The notes under the pieces are model-generated. The model saw only the letters and a list, made by a program, of their open reading frames with translations, did no database searches and had not been told where the DNA came from. A program made the translations under genes and the position numbers. Positions 1-11,579 of a stretch of DNA of 64,000 nucleotides are shown piece by piece. This DNA comes from Blattamonas nauphoetae (lineage: Eukaryota; Preaxostyla; Oxymonadida): NCBI GenBank assembly GCA_033064195.1, contig JARBJD010000296.1, positions 28,557 to 92,556 of the forward strand. The letters are read 5' to 3'. How positions within the stretch are numbered: position 1 is the first letter of the stretch; the number at the start of each line of letters is the position of its first letter.

Positions 1-1347
1 GTGCTGGCACGAGATCCATCTGCTTTCACACTTCTTCCGTCACCCATCTTTCCATTATCTTCCCCACACCAGCCATTTTCTGGTATCTCATTCTTGGTTG
101 CTCTGACAAAGAAACTCCGAATCGCTTTCTCCGAAGTCCAAAATCTGATCCCAGCTGATCCTTCACACCTCCCAAAATATGTACAGATCATGAACGATGA
201 TCCTGACATCTTCTCACGTTTCCTTAACTTCTGTTATGATGCTTTCCTCCTTCCTCTTTTTCTTTTGGAAGCCACTCCACCTTTAGAAGTGTGTTTTGAC
301 TCTTTCCATCATTTTCCATCATTTTAGGTTGATTCAGAGATCATCCGAGAATTGATTCTCTTTGTGAAAGAAGCGCTCCCCACGATTCTCACAAACATTT
401 CAACCATCGACACTCTCATCGCTTCTCTTCCCTCCGACTCTTCTGCGACCACCCCGTTGATTTCTTTAGTCGCCAAACAAATGACTGATGCACTCACAGA
501 ACTTCGAAATGGTTTTGAAGTGATTGTGGGTAATGGATGGGGTTTCTTCATCAATATGACATACAAAAACACAGATCCTCATAAATCATCCTTCCAAGCA
601 ATCATCCTCGACGACCCATCCTTCCCCGACCTCGTTCTCAACTCTCTCAAGCTCACTCTCAAAGGCATAAAGGAAAACATTCTAATTGCAGTGTCAAACA
701 TCATTTTGTACTTTCCATCGATGAAAACAAACTTCATGAAAGAAAATTTCGTAAGGAAGATGTTTGAAACCGTCGATTTTGTTTCTCTTCCTCTCTCGGA
801 GTCAAGCACTCTTTTCCATCTCACCCGATTCATCACCTCAATGTTTACTCCGATTGGCAACGATGACCAAGCATGCTTCGAACAATTCCCGCTCATTCGT
901 GTTTTTGTATTCGAGCCAGCCAAACAATTCATCAAATTCATCTTCCACAATTCGGACAAACTCGTTCTGGATGAACAAGAACGCACACATTTCGAGAAAC
1001 AACTCTGCTGGATCCACATCCACATCAACAACATGGAAATTCGATCCGACGAACATGACGCCGACATTGTGTCTGAACGAATGAACTGGGAAACAAGAGC
1101 GATGAACGAAATGGAGAACAAAGTCCATTTTAAGAATCTCTTTCGCAGCATGCTGAGCAGAACAAGGGAATGGAGACAGAACAAACCAGATCGGCAGAAA
1201 AGACGAGAACTGCTTTTGCGAGAAGAAGGATGGGACGACGGCCTCGAATTACGAATGATAGGGATGGGGGTGGACACCGAGCAGGAAATGAAAGATTTTG
1301 CGAGTTTGTTCAGTGTCGAGCTGGCTTTCAATGTGGACAATCTCTGA
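1..1347 (+). CDS. Conserved oxymonad hypothetical protein, copy A (5' end outside window)
   Basis: The reading frame is open from the left edge, so the N-terminus is missing. A 39-nt GT-AG intron at 289-327 splices in frame (Pro-Leu-Glu to Val-Asp-Ser) and the stop is at 1345-1347. The paralogue at 21,063-23,399 has the same layout and the same 39-nt intron. The protein appears all-helical: an Ile/Leu-rich central part, then a charged C-terminus with motifs such as SDEHDAD and LREEGWDDGLELR. I recall this C-terminal pattern from a large Blattamonas family without known function. No catalytic motif is visible. The gene converges on the Rab-SPRY gene downstream, as in copy B, so the pair was duplicated together. 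Function unknown. Confidence 0.7.
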
Positions 1348-1520
1348 TGAAGGTCAGTTGTCTGTCGAACCCACGTTCCTCGCTCTTCCACTTTTGTCAT
1401 TCTACACCTCGTCTGACAGAACACTCCCCTCTCACCTTTCCATTTTTGTTGTGCTGTACCTCGTCTTGATCGTGTAATTCATGTCATTTCTAGATTCATT
1501 CGAACTAACTGATCCATTGA

Positions 1521-1996
1521 TAGTACCCGGATAAACCCGTTAAGTCGGATAAACCCGTTACCAACATACCCCACTTCACATTGATCCTTTTATTCTGACG
1601 ACTGATATGTTGTGTGGAAAAGAAAGTAATCGGTAGAATTCTGAAATGATTGGTCTCTTGTTCAGTCGTTTGATCGAGGTCTATGGGTCATTTCAAATCG
1701 ATGAATGACCAGCCACGACACCCTGCATGTGATGCTGAGTACAAAGAGGTTGCATCTCAATGTACCATCCCTTGGACGCCTGGGAAGACATTGGCTAAGT
1801 TCCGAGCACATTTCGACTTACATTTTTCTCATTCCATTTCACAATCATTCTTTCAACAGTACCTCCTATTTTAAAAATAATGAAGAGAGTAATGAACGGG
1901 AAGTGGAAGGATAATTTTAGTGAAGAGGGGGGACTGCTATGCTCCTGTGGAATGGTTAACGGGTTTATCCGCTCTAACGGGTTTGTCCGGGTACTA
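1521..1996. mobile_element. 476-bp TIR element (MITE) with TGA target duplication
   Basis: The termini are inverted repeats starting TAGTACCCGG and ending CCGGGTACTA; each arm continues inward with two copies of a CGGATAAACCCGTTA-like block. The element is flanked by TGA on both sides (1518-1520 and 1997-1999). The segmental copy B, near 23,935-23,955, has the same flanking sequence with a single TGA and no insert, so the insertion happened after the duplication. The small open frames inside do not look coding. The 3-bp target site would fit PIF/Harbinger- or CACTA-like transposases, but the superfamily is undetermined. Confidence 0.88.
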
Positions 1997-2172
1997 TGAA
2001 CTCAGAGGAGCGAACATAACAAAATAATCAGACAGGTCATGAAGTTGACGGACCTGACGGAAATCGACTTTTGACCACCTTTCAGCGAAAAGATACAGAG
2101 AACAGAAACAAAATGAGCGTAGAATGGAAATTAAACTCACAAGGGTGCGTAAATGCGAGTGAACACAACAGA

Positions 2173-5100
2173 TCACCTGTCCTCAATGTCCAACTCTCTC
2201 AGCCACACCACTTCCACTGTTGTCTCTTCCCAACAGCACGTCGAGATCCCAAGACACAGCTCCATTGGGATGGAGGTGAAGAAGCCCGGCTGTTCCTCAT
2301 CGTCCACAAACAGTCGAGCTTCCCTGCTCGTCATGTTCACTCGAATCGCTGCTGTCTGACCAACTTTGTCACACTTCCGGTTTGTCCCAACTGCGCGCAC
2401 AATCCGTCCGCCCTTCCACATGCTCCCATCCGCCGGAATGAAGTCCCCTCCCGTTCCGCCGAAGAACCCACCGCAGAACAGCCTCGTTGCATTCTTCGGA
2501 AGAGGATGCAAGAGATACCCCAAGTCTGAGGGAGAGAGGACAGATAATGGATGAAGGAAGGAAGGAATGAGAGGGAGAAAGGAGAGAAACGAGAAGAGAG
2601 GAGATCAAGGAAGGGAGAAAGGAGAGATAAGAAGAGATGAACGACGAGTGGGAAGAACAAAAAACGATTGAGAAAGAATCACAACGAGCGAAGTGATTGA
2701 AACACAGACTGATGTTCACAAATGAATGTGTTTTCGCTCGCAGCTTCAGTTCCCACAATCCCGACGTGATTGGCATCGTCAGCGCTGTCCGCCAGTGTCC
2801 GCCCTGCTCCCTCACCGTTTTGCACAGCGCCAGAGTGTCCTGCGAGAGGACGTGGAAATCGCGATCGTAAGTTTGGAGAGAGGACGTGCCTGGAAAGAGT
2901 GGGAGGGGTTTGGGAGGCTGTTGGAGAGATGGTCGGACGATCTCAGTAGCTTGCTTCGTTGTTACTCCATTTCGCTTGTTCTTTTCTTCTTCAGACATCC
3001 TCTTCTCGCTTTTGAGCATTGTCGGGTCTTCTTCATGTTGGCTCTTGTCTTCATCTTCCTCGGCTTCTCTCCTTTCGGCATCGTCTCCAGCTGTCACTCC
3101 CCTCTCTTCAAAAACGAAAGCAGGGAGTGACTGATCATCATTCAGTCTTCTCAGCCACAACACTTCTACTGTCGGCTCGATCGCACATTCCATCGAAATG
3201 CCCAGACACACAACTTCAGGAATGTCGGTGAAGAATCCTGGCTGTTCCTCATCGTCCACAAACAATCTTGCTTCCCTGTTCGTCATGTTCACTCGAATCG
3301 CTGCTGTCTGCCCAACTCTGTCACACTTCTTGTTCGCCCCATCTGCAATGAACTCCTCTCCTCTCCTCCACATCTTCCCACTCCACAGAGCGAAGTCACC
3401 ACAGTTCTTGTCTTCGAACAATCCGCAGTCGGCCAGCAGAGCGTCGGGAGGAAGAGGAAACTCGAGGAATCCAAGCGCTGGAAGCAGGAAATGGGAAGAA
3501 AGAGAGAAAGAGGAGAAACAAAAAGGAAAGAAACCAAACCGATATTGATAAATCGGTGTTGGATCAACCTGATCTTCAGTTCCCACTCTCCACTTCTGAG
3601 TGGGAGTGTAAAGGCTGTCCTCCAATTCCCTGTCTCCCCTTCAAACACTTTCGATAGCGATAGTGTGTTCACAGTGAGTGAGTGGAACTCCTTGTCGACA
3701 ATGCGAAGAGCACTCGTCCCCTTCCAAACACGAACACTTGCCATCATCTCATCCATCTCCTTTTCGCGAGCTGACAGCGCATCTTCCAGTTTTGTGATGA
3801 TGGTTTCGAATGATTCTTTCTCCAACACTCCGATCGACAGAGATTTGTTCAATTCTTCATTGCGATTCAGAATTTCTCGCATTTTCTCTTCGAAGTGTTC
3901 TTTCTGAGAGATGAGTTCCGCTTCGAGCTGCAGATTCTCGTTCTTCGCTTCCTCCATTTCACGAATCGCTTCCTCCAATCGTTTGGTGTGCTCATCTGAC
4001 AGAACAAACGAGGTGTGATCGCCTTGTCCAAGTGACGGAGACACGACTCTTGGTGTTTGCGGTGGAGACTCGTCAATCCACAGACTCATCGACAGCTCAT
4101 CATCAGTCTTTCGTTCTGTCGGATTCTGCCCCGAGTCGTCGAAGTGTCGTCGAATCCAGCTCAGAAGATCTTCGTGGTGCATCGTTTGTCGCTCAATCTG
4201 CAAGTTCAAGAGTGTTGATTGAGTCGTCTCGTTTGTCTGCGCAGGCGATCTGGTAGAACGAAGATCCGAGTCGTGTTCCTCCATTTCGAGATCGTCGATC
4301 TCCAACTCCTGCTCCACCGCATCTTCCTCCATCCGAGACAAGTCCTTCATCCACAGCACTTCCACCGACTCGTTGTCTTCGAGGAAGGCCGTCGAGACGG
4401 CCAAGCAGAGCGCAGACGGCAGGTTTGTCAACACGCCAGGCTGTTCCTCGCCATCCACAAACAGTCGAGCTTCTCTTGTTGACATGTTCACTCGAATCGC
4501 TGCTGTCTGTCCAATCTCTTCGCATGTCTTGTTTGGTGAGGAGTGGTCGAGTTTTTCATCCTGTTTCCACATCTCCCCGTTGCACAGATCAAAATCTCCT
4601 CCATCCAAATCTGCATCCAGTCCGCACTGTTTGTATGTGGCATCAGCAGAAAGAGGAAACGCGAGATATCCAAGCACTGACACAAAAGAGGGAAAGGAGA
4701 GTCCAAGATAGAAGTGAGAGAGAAGAACAAAAAGACAGACTGAGAGAATAAGAGTTGTCGGTGAGAAGTCTGATCTTCAGCTCCCACTCCCCTTGTCTGA
4801 TCGGGAAAGTGAATGCCGTTCTCCATCCTTCCTCAATCTCCGATGTCTGCGTGAGTGTCGTCCCCGACAGCGAGTGTGAAGAGGCGTCCAACACTTTCAG
4901 AGCACTTGTTCCTGGATGGAGTGGGAGTTGAGAATGGCTGAAGTCTGTCATGTTGCTCTCTGCTTCAAAGCGTTGCACTTTCTCTGTCAGTTCTCGAACT
5001 TGATCTCTCAAGTTGGTTTCCATCTCTCTTCTATTCTCAAGTTCAGAAGCCATTCTCACCTCAAACTGTTCGATCATCGCTTCCATGTCCGCTTCGACCT

Positions 5101-8100
5101 TCACAGTCTCTGCTTGTGCCACTTCCAACATTTCGCGAGCTTTGTCCCGTTCAGCCCTTCGTTCAACAGAAGCCGTCTTGTCGTGGCTGATCTGCTTCAA
5201 CCACAGCACTTCCACCGACTTCATATTTGCACAACCAAACGAGATTCCCAGGCAGACTGTTTGCGGGATGTCCGGAAAGAAGCCAGGCTGCTCCTCGTCG
5301 TCGATCAGCAGACGTGCTTCTCGTTTCTCCATGTCCACTCGAATTGCCGCTGTCTGTCCTGCCTTCTCGGGAATCTTGTTTGTTCCTGGTCGCTGGAATT
5401 CTCCTCCCTTCCACAGGCTTCCTTCCCACAGCATGAAATCCCCTCCAATCCCACTCTTCCAACACCCACATTGATCTTGTGTGGAATCGGCTGGGAGCGG
5501 ATACCGAAGATATCCAAGACCTGGACGGAGAGCAAGAAAACGGAAGAAAATGAATGAGATGGGAAGGGAGACAAACTGAGATTCATAAATACGTCTCGCG
5601 TTGACCTGATCCTCAGCTCCCACACTCCATCCGCGATGGGGGATGTGAATGCTGTCCTCCACTCGTTGTTCCCATGCCCAAGTTCTACGGTCTGTGTGAG
5701 ATGTGACCCTTTCCACGACAGAAACTTCGGATCGATGGCATCGAGTGCTTCCGGTCCCATCCAAATCGGTGTCTGGTCCACAGCCTCATCCAGAATCTTC
5801 TTCCTGTCGATGATTGCTCGTCGTTCCAGCAGAGATGACTCATCGTTGTCCAGTCGCTTCAGCCACACCACATCCATCGATGTGTTGGCTTTGTTGAATC
5901 CAGTTGTGATCCCAAGGCACACCGTTTGTGGGATGTCGGTGAACACGCCAGGCTGCACCTCGTCGTCCACAAACAGCCTTGCTTCTCTCTTCTCCATGTC
6001 CACTTGAATCGCTGCTGTCTGATCCATCTGATGACATGGCTTGTTCGTTCCTTCCGCTTTGACGTAGTCTCCATCTTTGAACATCCCTCCATTCCACAGC
6101 AGGAAGTCCCCTCCAAGAGCATCCACGAACGATCCGCTCTGACGTGTCATCGCCTTTTCTGGAAGAGGATTTGCCAGAAAGCTCAGAACTGAGAAGATGA
6201 AAGAGAGAGGAGTGCAAACTGACATTCTGGGTGTCTTCGTCGGTGAGCTTGATCTTCAGCTCCCATCGTCCTTCAGGAATCGGGAAAGTGAACGCCGATC
6301 TCCACTGTTTGTTCTTCAATTTCACTTTCTGTGTGAAGGTGTGTTCAGAGAGCGAATGAACTTTGGAATCGAATGTTCGCAGTGACTTCGTTCCCATCCA
6401 AATCGGGAGACCGGCGATCGTCTTTTCGAGCATTCCTGAACTGTCATTCGGTCGCTTTCTCTTCTCTTCGTTCTCCAACAGGCTCTTCGTCTGATCCTGC
6501 AAAGCTCTGAACTGTTCGTCCTTTCGTTCCAGAAGTGACGTCTTCATTGCCAGAGCTCCCTCCAATTCCTCGTTCTTCCTCGTCAACTCATCGGTCTTTG
6601 TTGATGCATCAGTCAAAAGTCCCTCTCTCTTCTTCTGGTGTTCGTTTCGGTCCAACGACGATGTCTCACTGTGATCAATCTGCGAGAACCACAGCACTTC
6701 AACCGACTTACCTGCCGTTAGAAATCCGGTTGTGATTCCGAGGCAAACAGGGCAGGGAATGTTCGTGAAGAATCCGGGCTGTTCTTCATCGTCGATCAGA
6801 AGATAGGCACGTCTGTCTGTCATGTTCACTCGGAGGGCCACTGTCTGGTCTTTCTGAGGAACTTTGTTTTCGGGATCCTGAATGACGGAGTTCCTCTTCA
6901 ACATTTTACCAAACTGGGGAATGAAGGAACCTGAGAGTTCTTTGTCATCGGTGCCGCATTGTTGTAGGGAGGCGTTGTCGGGGAGAGGAGATTTGTGGTA
7001 ACCAAGCACTGAAAGAAGAAATACGAAAAGATGAAGATGAAGAGAGGGAGAAGATGAGGAATGGTGACATCAAACTTATGGCGTCATCAGGGCCTGTCCA
7101 TTGTATTCTCAGCTCCCACACTCCATCAGCAATCGCATGGGTGAAAGCTGTTCTCCACTGTCTCGTCTCCAACAGTTGATCCTGGATGAGTGTCGTTGTT
7201 GTGAGTGTGTGGGCCGCTTTGTCGATTGTTTGGAGCGCCTCCGTTCCCATCCAAATCGGAAGACGGACGACGGCCTTTTCGAGGAGCATTCTTGTGTCCT
7301 CCCTTTTTCTTCTTTCGAGTGTTAATTGTTCATCTCTTTCGATTCTTCTCATCCACAGGACTTCAATTGATTGATTGTCAATCACAAATCCGGTGGTGAT
7401 GGCGAGGCAGAGAGGAGAAGGGATGTCGTAGAACACACCAGGCTGTTCCTCGTTATCCACAAAAAGTCGAGCTTCTCTTTTATCCATGTTCACTCGAATC
7501 GCAGCTGTCTGCCCAACTCGATCACACTTCTTGTTTGTTCCCTCAGGCTTCATTTCTTCTCCTTGCCACAGACTGCCATCCACAAGTCGAAAAACTCCGG
7601 CGATCCCACCACGCCAAGATCCACAACTATGTTGTGTGGCATCTTCAGGAAGTGGATGTTTGATGAAGCCAAGTCCTGAAAGAATGAGAAGAAAGAAGGA
7701 CACACGCACGGTATAGAACGAGATTGATGTTGTTCTGATTTTGAGTTCCCATTCGCCTTCAGCAACGGGGAATGTGAAGGCAGATCTCCAACCTGTTTCG
7801 AGTGGAATGATCTGCGTGAGGATGGAGCCATCGAGTCGGTGGCTGTTGTCGTCGAATGTTTGGAGTGCCGTGATCCCCATCCAAATTGGCATCTGATCAA
7901 CGGCTGCTTCAAGGTCCTTTCGTCTCGCTTCCTTTCGTTGTCGATCAAGAGTGATTGCTTCGTCGGGTTCGATCCTTTTCAGCCACAGCACTTCCACTGA
8001 CTTTTCCTCAGCACAGCCTATCGAAATGCCAAGCCGGAGAATTTTGGGGATGTCGGTGAATATTTCTTGCTGTTCCTCCTCGTCCATGAACAATCTCGCT

Positions 8101-9180
8101 TCCCTTTTCTCCATGTTCACTCGAATCGTGGCTGTCTGTCCAATTCTCTCGAAGTTCTCAATTATTTCTTTTGGCGCGGCTTCTTCACTTGCAAGCCATT
8201 TTCTTCCATTTCTGAGGAAGAAAGACCCACTTGATCTATCGTCAAGTTGTCCACACTCCATCTGCGTGGCATTTTCACGAAGAGGATGTCTGAGGAAGCC
8301 AAGGCCTGTTAAAGATGAGAAGAAAGAACAACACACTCACATTCCTAAAGGTACGTTCAGTTGCTCTGACCTTGAGTTCCCACTCCCCGTCACCGATTGG
8401 GAAGGTGAACGCTGTTCGCCAGGCTCGTTTATCCTCCAATGTTTTGGTGAGGAAAACGGTGGAAGCGTTGACAAAATGGAAATCTTTGTCGATATCTCGG
8501 ATGGATGTCGTGCCTATCCAAATCTGGGTTCGTTTGACGGCCGACTCGAAGAGGTCCCTTTGCAGCGTGAGTTCCCGACGCACGAGAGATTCTGTTTCAT
8601 CATGTTCCAACTTCTTCAACCACATCACTTCCACACACTTGTTCGGCGTCTTCGTGAATGTGCTGATTCCGATGCAGAGCGGCGATGGGATGTCGGCGAA
8701 AATCCCCGACTGCTCTTCATCATCGATGAACAACCGCGCCTCCCGCCGCTCCAGATTCACTCGAAGAGCTGCCGTTTGACCATTTTCAACACATTTCTTG
8801 TTTGGATTGTCCGGCGAGATCTCTTTGCCCTTTCGCCACATCTGGCCATTTGAGAGGTTGAAGTGTCCCCCATCAATATCTCCGTGTGAACCACAACCAT
8901 AATGTGTTGCATCTTCAGGGTAAGGGTGAGTGAGAAAGCCGATTTCTGAAGAAAAAGAAGGCAAAGATGAGAAATACTTGTGTCGAAAATGCTGGTCTCT
9001 GTCACCCGAATTCTGAATTCCCATTCGCCCCCTCCGATGGGAAACGTCAATGCTGTTCCCAGTTCATCTAGTTCGCCGATCTGCTCGATGGTCTTTGCTG
9101 TGAGATTGTGGATTTTTGGATCGAACGTTTTGATGGAATCCATGCCCATCCAAATCTGAAGACCCCCAAATAATGCTGAC
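2173..9180 (-). repeat. Nine tandem SPRY-like modules with phase-1 exon boundaries
   Basis: Each module is split by an intron at one homologous site. The upstream half has an IWMGT..L..D..H.L core and ends [17 protein letters not shown]. The downstream half has LG[FY][29 protein letters not shown] and VEVLWLK. Approximate upstream-half ends are 8980, 8340, 7710, 7070, 6220, 5590, 4760, 3550 and 2740. The last module ends at the stop. An exon therefore carries the second half of one module, a linker and the first half of the next. Both checked introns are phase 1, so exons can be gained or lost without frame damage. The downstream half fits the SPRY/B30.2 core; the exact fold assignment is inference. 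Confidence 0.75.
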
Positions 9181-10466
9181 AGGGAAACATTTGACTCGGT
9201 CATCAAAAGTTTGGCTTGCTCAGCCGTTCTTGTATCTGCGGCGTTTTGTTCCAGCGATGTGAACGAATCAGCATCGACCACGATCAGTCGAGTGTCGGCA
9301 ATGTCGCAAATTTGGGACAAGATCAACGGGATCTGATGGGAAAGTGGGTTTGAGAGAAATGTGGTTTGTGAAAGAGCAAGAAATGCTGAGTGAAGGACTC
9401 GCTTGTTGTTCAGCGGTGTCTTCGTCGCAGAGAGACTTTCAAGTATCCGTGACACTTCTGAAAGAAGACGAAGCATCTGTTGTTCAGTGGCATCGGAGTT
9501 TAAGCGAGGGAGAAGAAGCGGCAAGTTCTGCCACGAATCGCTTTTCACCACAGAACTCAAACTGAGGTCTTGATTCGAAAACTCACTCAATACACAGTCG
9601 ATTGTCGGAAATGCTTCCTTTGGGTCATCGTCAGTGCTGCCCTCCTCCTCGCTGCTGTGACAACGATGAAGTGAAGAAAAATGATGACAGACGAGTCCTC
9701 TTGAGGATATCTACGAAGAGCAATCCGGGCAATTTCCATGAAGGCCTCGTCAACATTGCAATTGTCTTTGGAGGACGTCTCGTAGAACAGAATATTCCCT
9801 TTCGATTCGCACCATTCTTCCGCACGCTGTGTTGCAACCTAAAATGGAGGAATGAGCATCACAAAAGAAGAGAAAGCACACAGTCCGTTGATCTTCAAGA
9901 TCACTCTTGTTTCCTAGGACAATGAATGGGAAGTTTTCTGGATCGGTGGGCGATCCTTGGGCGAGGAAGTCATCCTTCCAGCTTTCCAGATTTTCGAACG
10001 TTTTGTTGGCGGTTACATCGTAGACAAGTATACACGCATCAGAGCCACGGTAGAAAGCAACGCCGAGAGATTGGAGTCGTTCAAGACCAGCTGGAAAATG
10101 ACAAGAGAGGGTTGTGAAAAATTGAAGTAGAAGGATGTGTAATTGAAAAAATGAGAGATTAACACACCTGTATCCCAAATCTGCATTAGAACTTGGCGTC
10201 CATCAACCATAACTTCCTGAAGAAGAAAACATGCACGACGAATGGAGAAAAGCGCGGATGGAGACGTGATTACACAAAACAAGGGAGTAGGGAAAGACTG
10301 GAGTATGACAAGGGCTTCATACCTTGGTGACGAAATCGGGACCGGTTGTTACTTTGTATTGTTCGCTGAACTTATGATGTGCGAATTGGTTGATGATAGA
10401 TGTCTTTCCAACACAAGAGTCACCAATGGCGATGATTTTCAAAAGTGCGCGTTTTTTCTGAGTCAT
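2173..10466 (-). CDS. Rab7-like GTPase fused to nine SPRY-like modules (copy A)
   Basis: The start codon is at 10466-10464. The Rab exons are 10466-10323, 10216-10168, 10090-9882 and 9838-9693. They encode a Rab7-type G domain: G1 GDSCVGKT (residues 15-22), G3 WDTAGLE (62-68), G4 NKSD (125-128), G5-like ETSSK. Leu replaces the catalytic Gln at position 67. The fourth exon does not end with prenylatable cysteines. A 38-nt GTCTGT-ACAG intron (9692-9655) joins it in frame to an acidic linker (9654 onward), a helical region and nine SPRY-like modules, ending at the stop 2175-2173. Two module introns were placed exactly (8977-8946 and 8336-8306, 31-32 nt). Coiled-coil linkers follow modules 4, 6, 7 and 8. 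Copy B keeps the same fused frame, which supports one gene. No cDNA evidence is available; two genes cannot be fully excluded. Confidence 0.72.
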
Positions 10467-10647
10467 TTGACGAGTGTCGACACCGATCCCATATTTTGGT
10501 GTTGATTCACTGTTAGAGATATTGTTGACTCCTCAATGATTTCAGAGCAGTCTGTTGTGAATGGGAATCTCTCGCCGAGTACTTTGAATCGTCCACCTCG
10601 TTGGAATCTTGTTTGTAGTTTTCGTTTTTCATTTCTCTCGTTTTCAG

Positions 10648-11111
10648 ACCAACATCTCCTCACTTCTCGAAGTATTGCAATGTGATGATGAGGATATAAT
10701 TGTTGACACACTCCGAACATTGCAGAAAGTGGCATCTGGTGTGTATTCCTGTGTTCTTCATCGATTTGTTGTTCATTGTTGTCGATGTCGTCGATGTGTT
10801 TCAGAAAGTGGGTCGGATGACACTTTTGATGATTGGAGTCGATATCTGTCTCCATTGTGTTGTGGAACTCACTCATCTGGACTTGTGGTCTCCTTTTCTG
10901 TTTTGTTCATTCTCGCTTTAATTTCAGGCTGAACTGACGAAATTGATTGAGATTCTTTGTTTGTGATTTTTTTGGATGTGATGATGGATGTCTTCATTCC
11001 TTGCTTTCTTGCTTTCTTTCAGATTCGAAATCGCCCTCATTCGTTCGCTCGTCGCTTTCGTCTGAAATCCCTTCTTTTGTGATCACGCAATTTGGAGATT
11101 GGTCTTCTTTT
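10648..11111 (+). pseudogene. Exons of a multi-exon host gene broken by the DIRS element, 5' part
   Basis: A + strand frame can be followed through likely exons 10648-10738, 10805-10887, 10928-10958 and 11023-11111, with GT-AG introns of 66, 40 and 64 nt. An exon upstream near 10,545-10,610 is possible. The first exon encodes a helical segment (LLEVLQCDDEDIIVDTL). This resembles the armadillo-like N-terminal region of large HECT ubiquitin ligases (UPL/TOM1 type), but the similarity is only recalled and weak. The frame runs straight into the retrotransposon terminus at about 11,112. Probable continuation sequence lies beyond the element at 15,928-16,075. Confidence 0.4.
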
Positions 11112-11187
11112 ACAGAAACCAGGGCTCCTCTCAGAATGAGATTAGGTGTGATCAATAATAAAGTTGTTATGGGTTAGGCCTGTTCAT
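11112..11187. repeat. DIRS left inverted terminal repeat
   Basis: The block from TTTTACAGAAACCAGGGCTC to GGGTTAGGCCTG is the reverse complement of the right terminus for about 60 bp, sharing an AATAATAAAGTTGTTATGGG core. The outermost bases differ from the right end, as expected for non-identical DIRS terminal repeats. Confidence 0.85.
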
Positions 11188-11430
11188 AGAACAAACAAAT
11201 GGATTCCTTCCCGGTTTGCAACCGAGACGGTAAAACAAGAGTAAAGCCGAAGTGTACAACAGAGTACGAGTTCGGACTTTGTGTTCTGAGGCGACCGCAA
11301 AACATTCCCAGATTCCACCTCTCGGTGAGCACCTGGTTCTGGTCAAAGACCGGGAGAAGAAGCAAAAAGGTAAAAGAAACTCCAATTCCCATTGGAGAAG
11401 AAAACCTGTCGTGTGGCAGAGTTGTTGATG

Positions 11431-11507
11431 AGAGGAGCCCTGGTTTCTGTAAAAGGACCGCCCTTCCAGTAGGTCCATTACGAAACCTGGGGCTCCTCTC
11501 AGAATGA
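11431..11507. repeat. DIRS internal complementary region
   Basis: The first half is complementary to the outer left end (TTTCTGTAAAAGGACC against the left TTTTACAGAAACC). The second half is complementary to the outer right end (AGGTCCATTACGAAACC against GGTTTCGTAATGGACCT). Joining both outer ends internally is the template feature proposed for completing DIRS circular cDNA. Confidence 0.85.
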
Positions 11508-11579
11508 GTCTTGAAAGGTACAGAGAAAAAGAATGAATGAAAGTAGAAAATACAAGCCTGAAGTGGTATTTACAGATAA

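Noticed and set aside
9631-9837. Rab gene ending independently at 9,631 with a QRGGGQH tail
   Set aside because: This needs the alternative donor two codons' worth of bases away; copy B keeps the in-frame fusion joint instead, and neither version gives prenylation cysteines. Kept as an alternative only.
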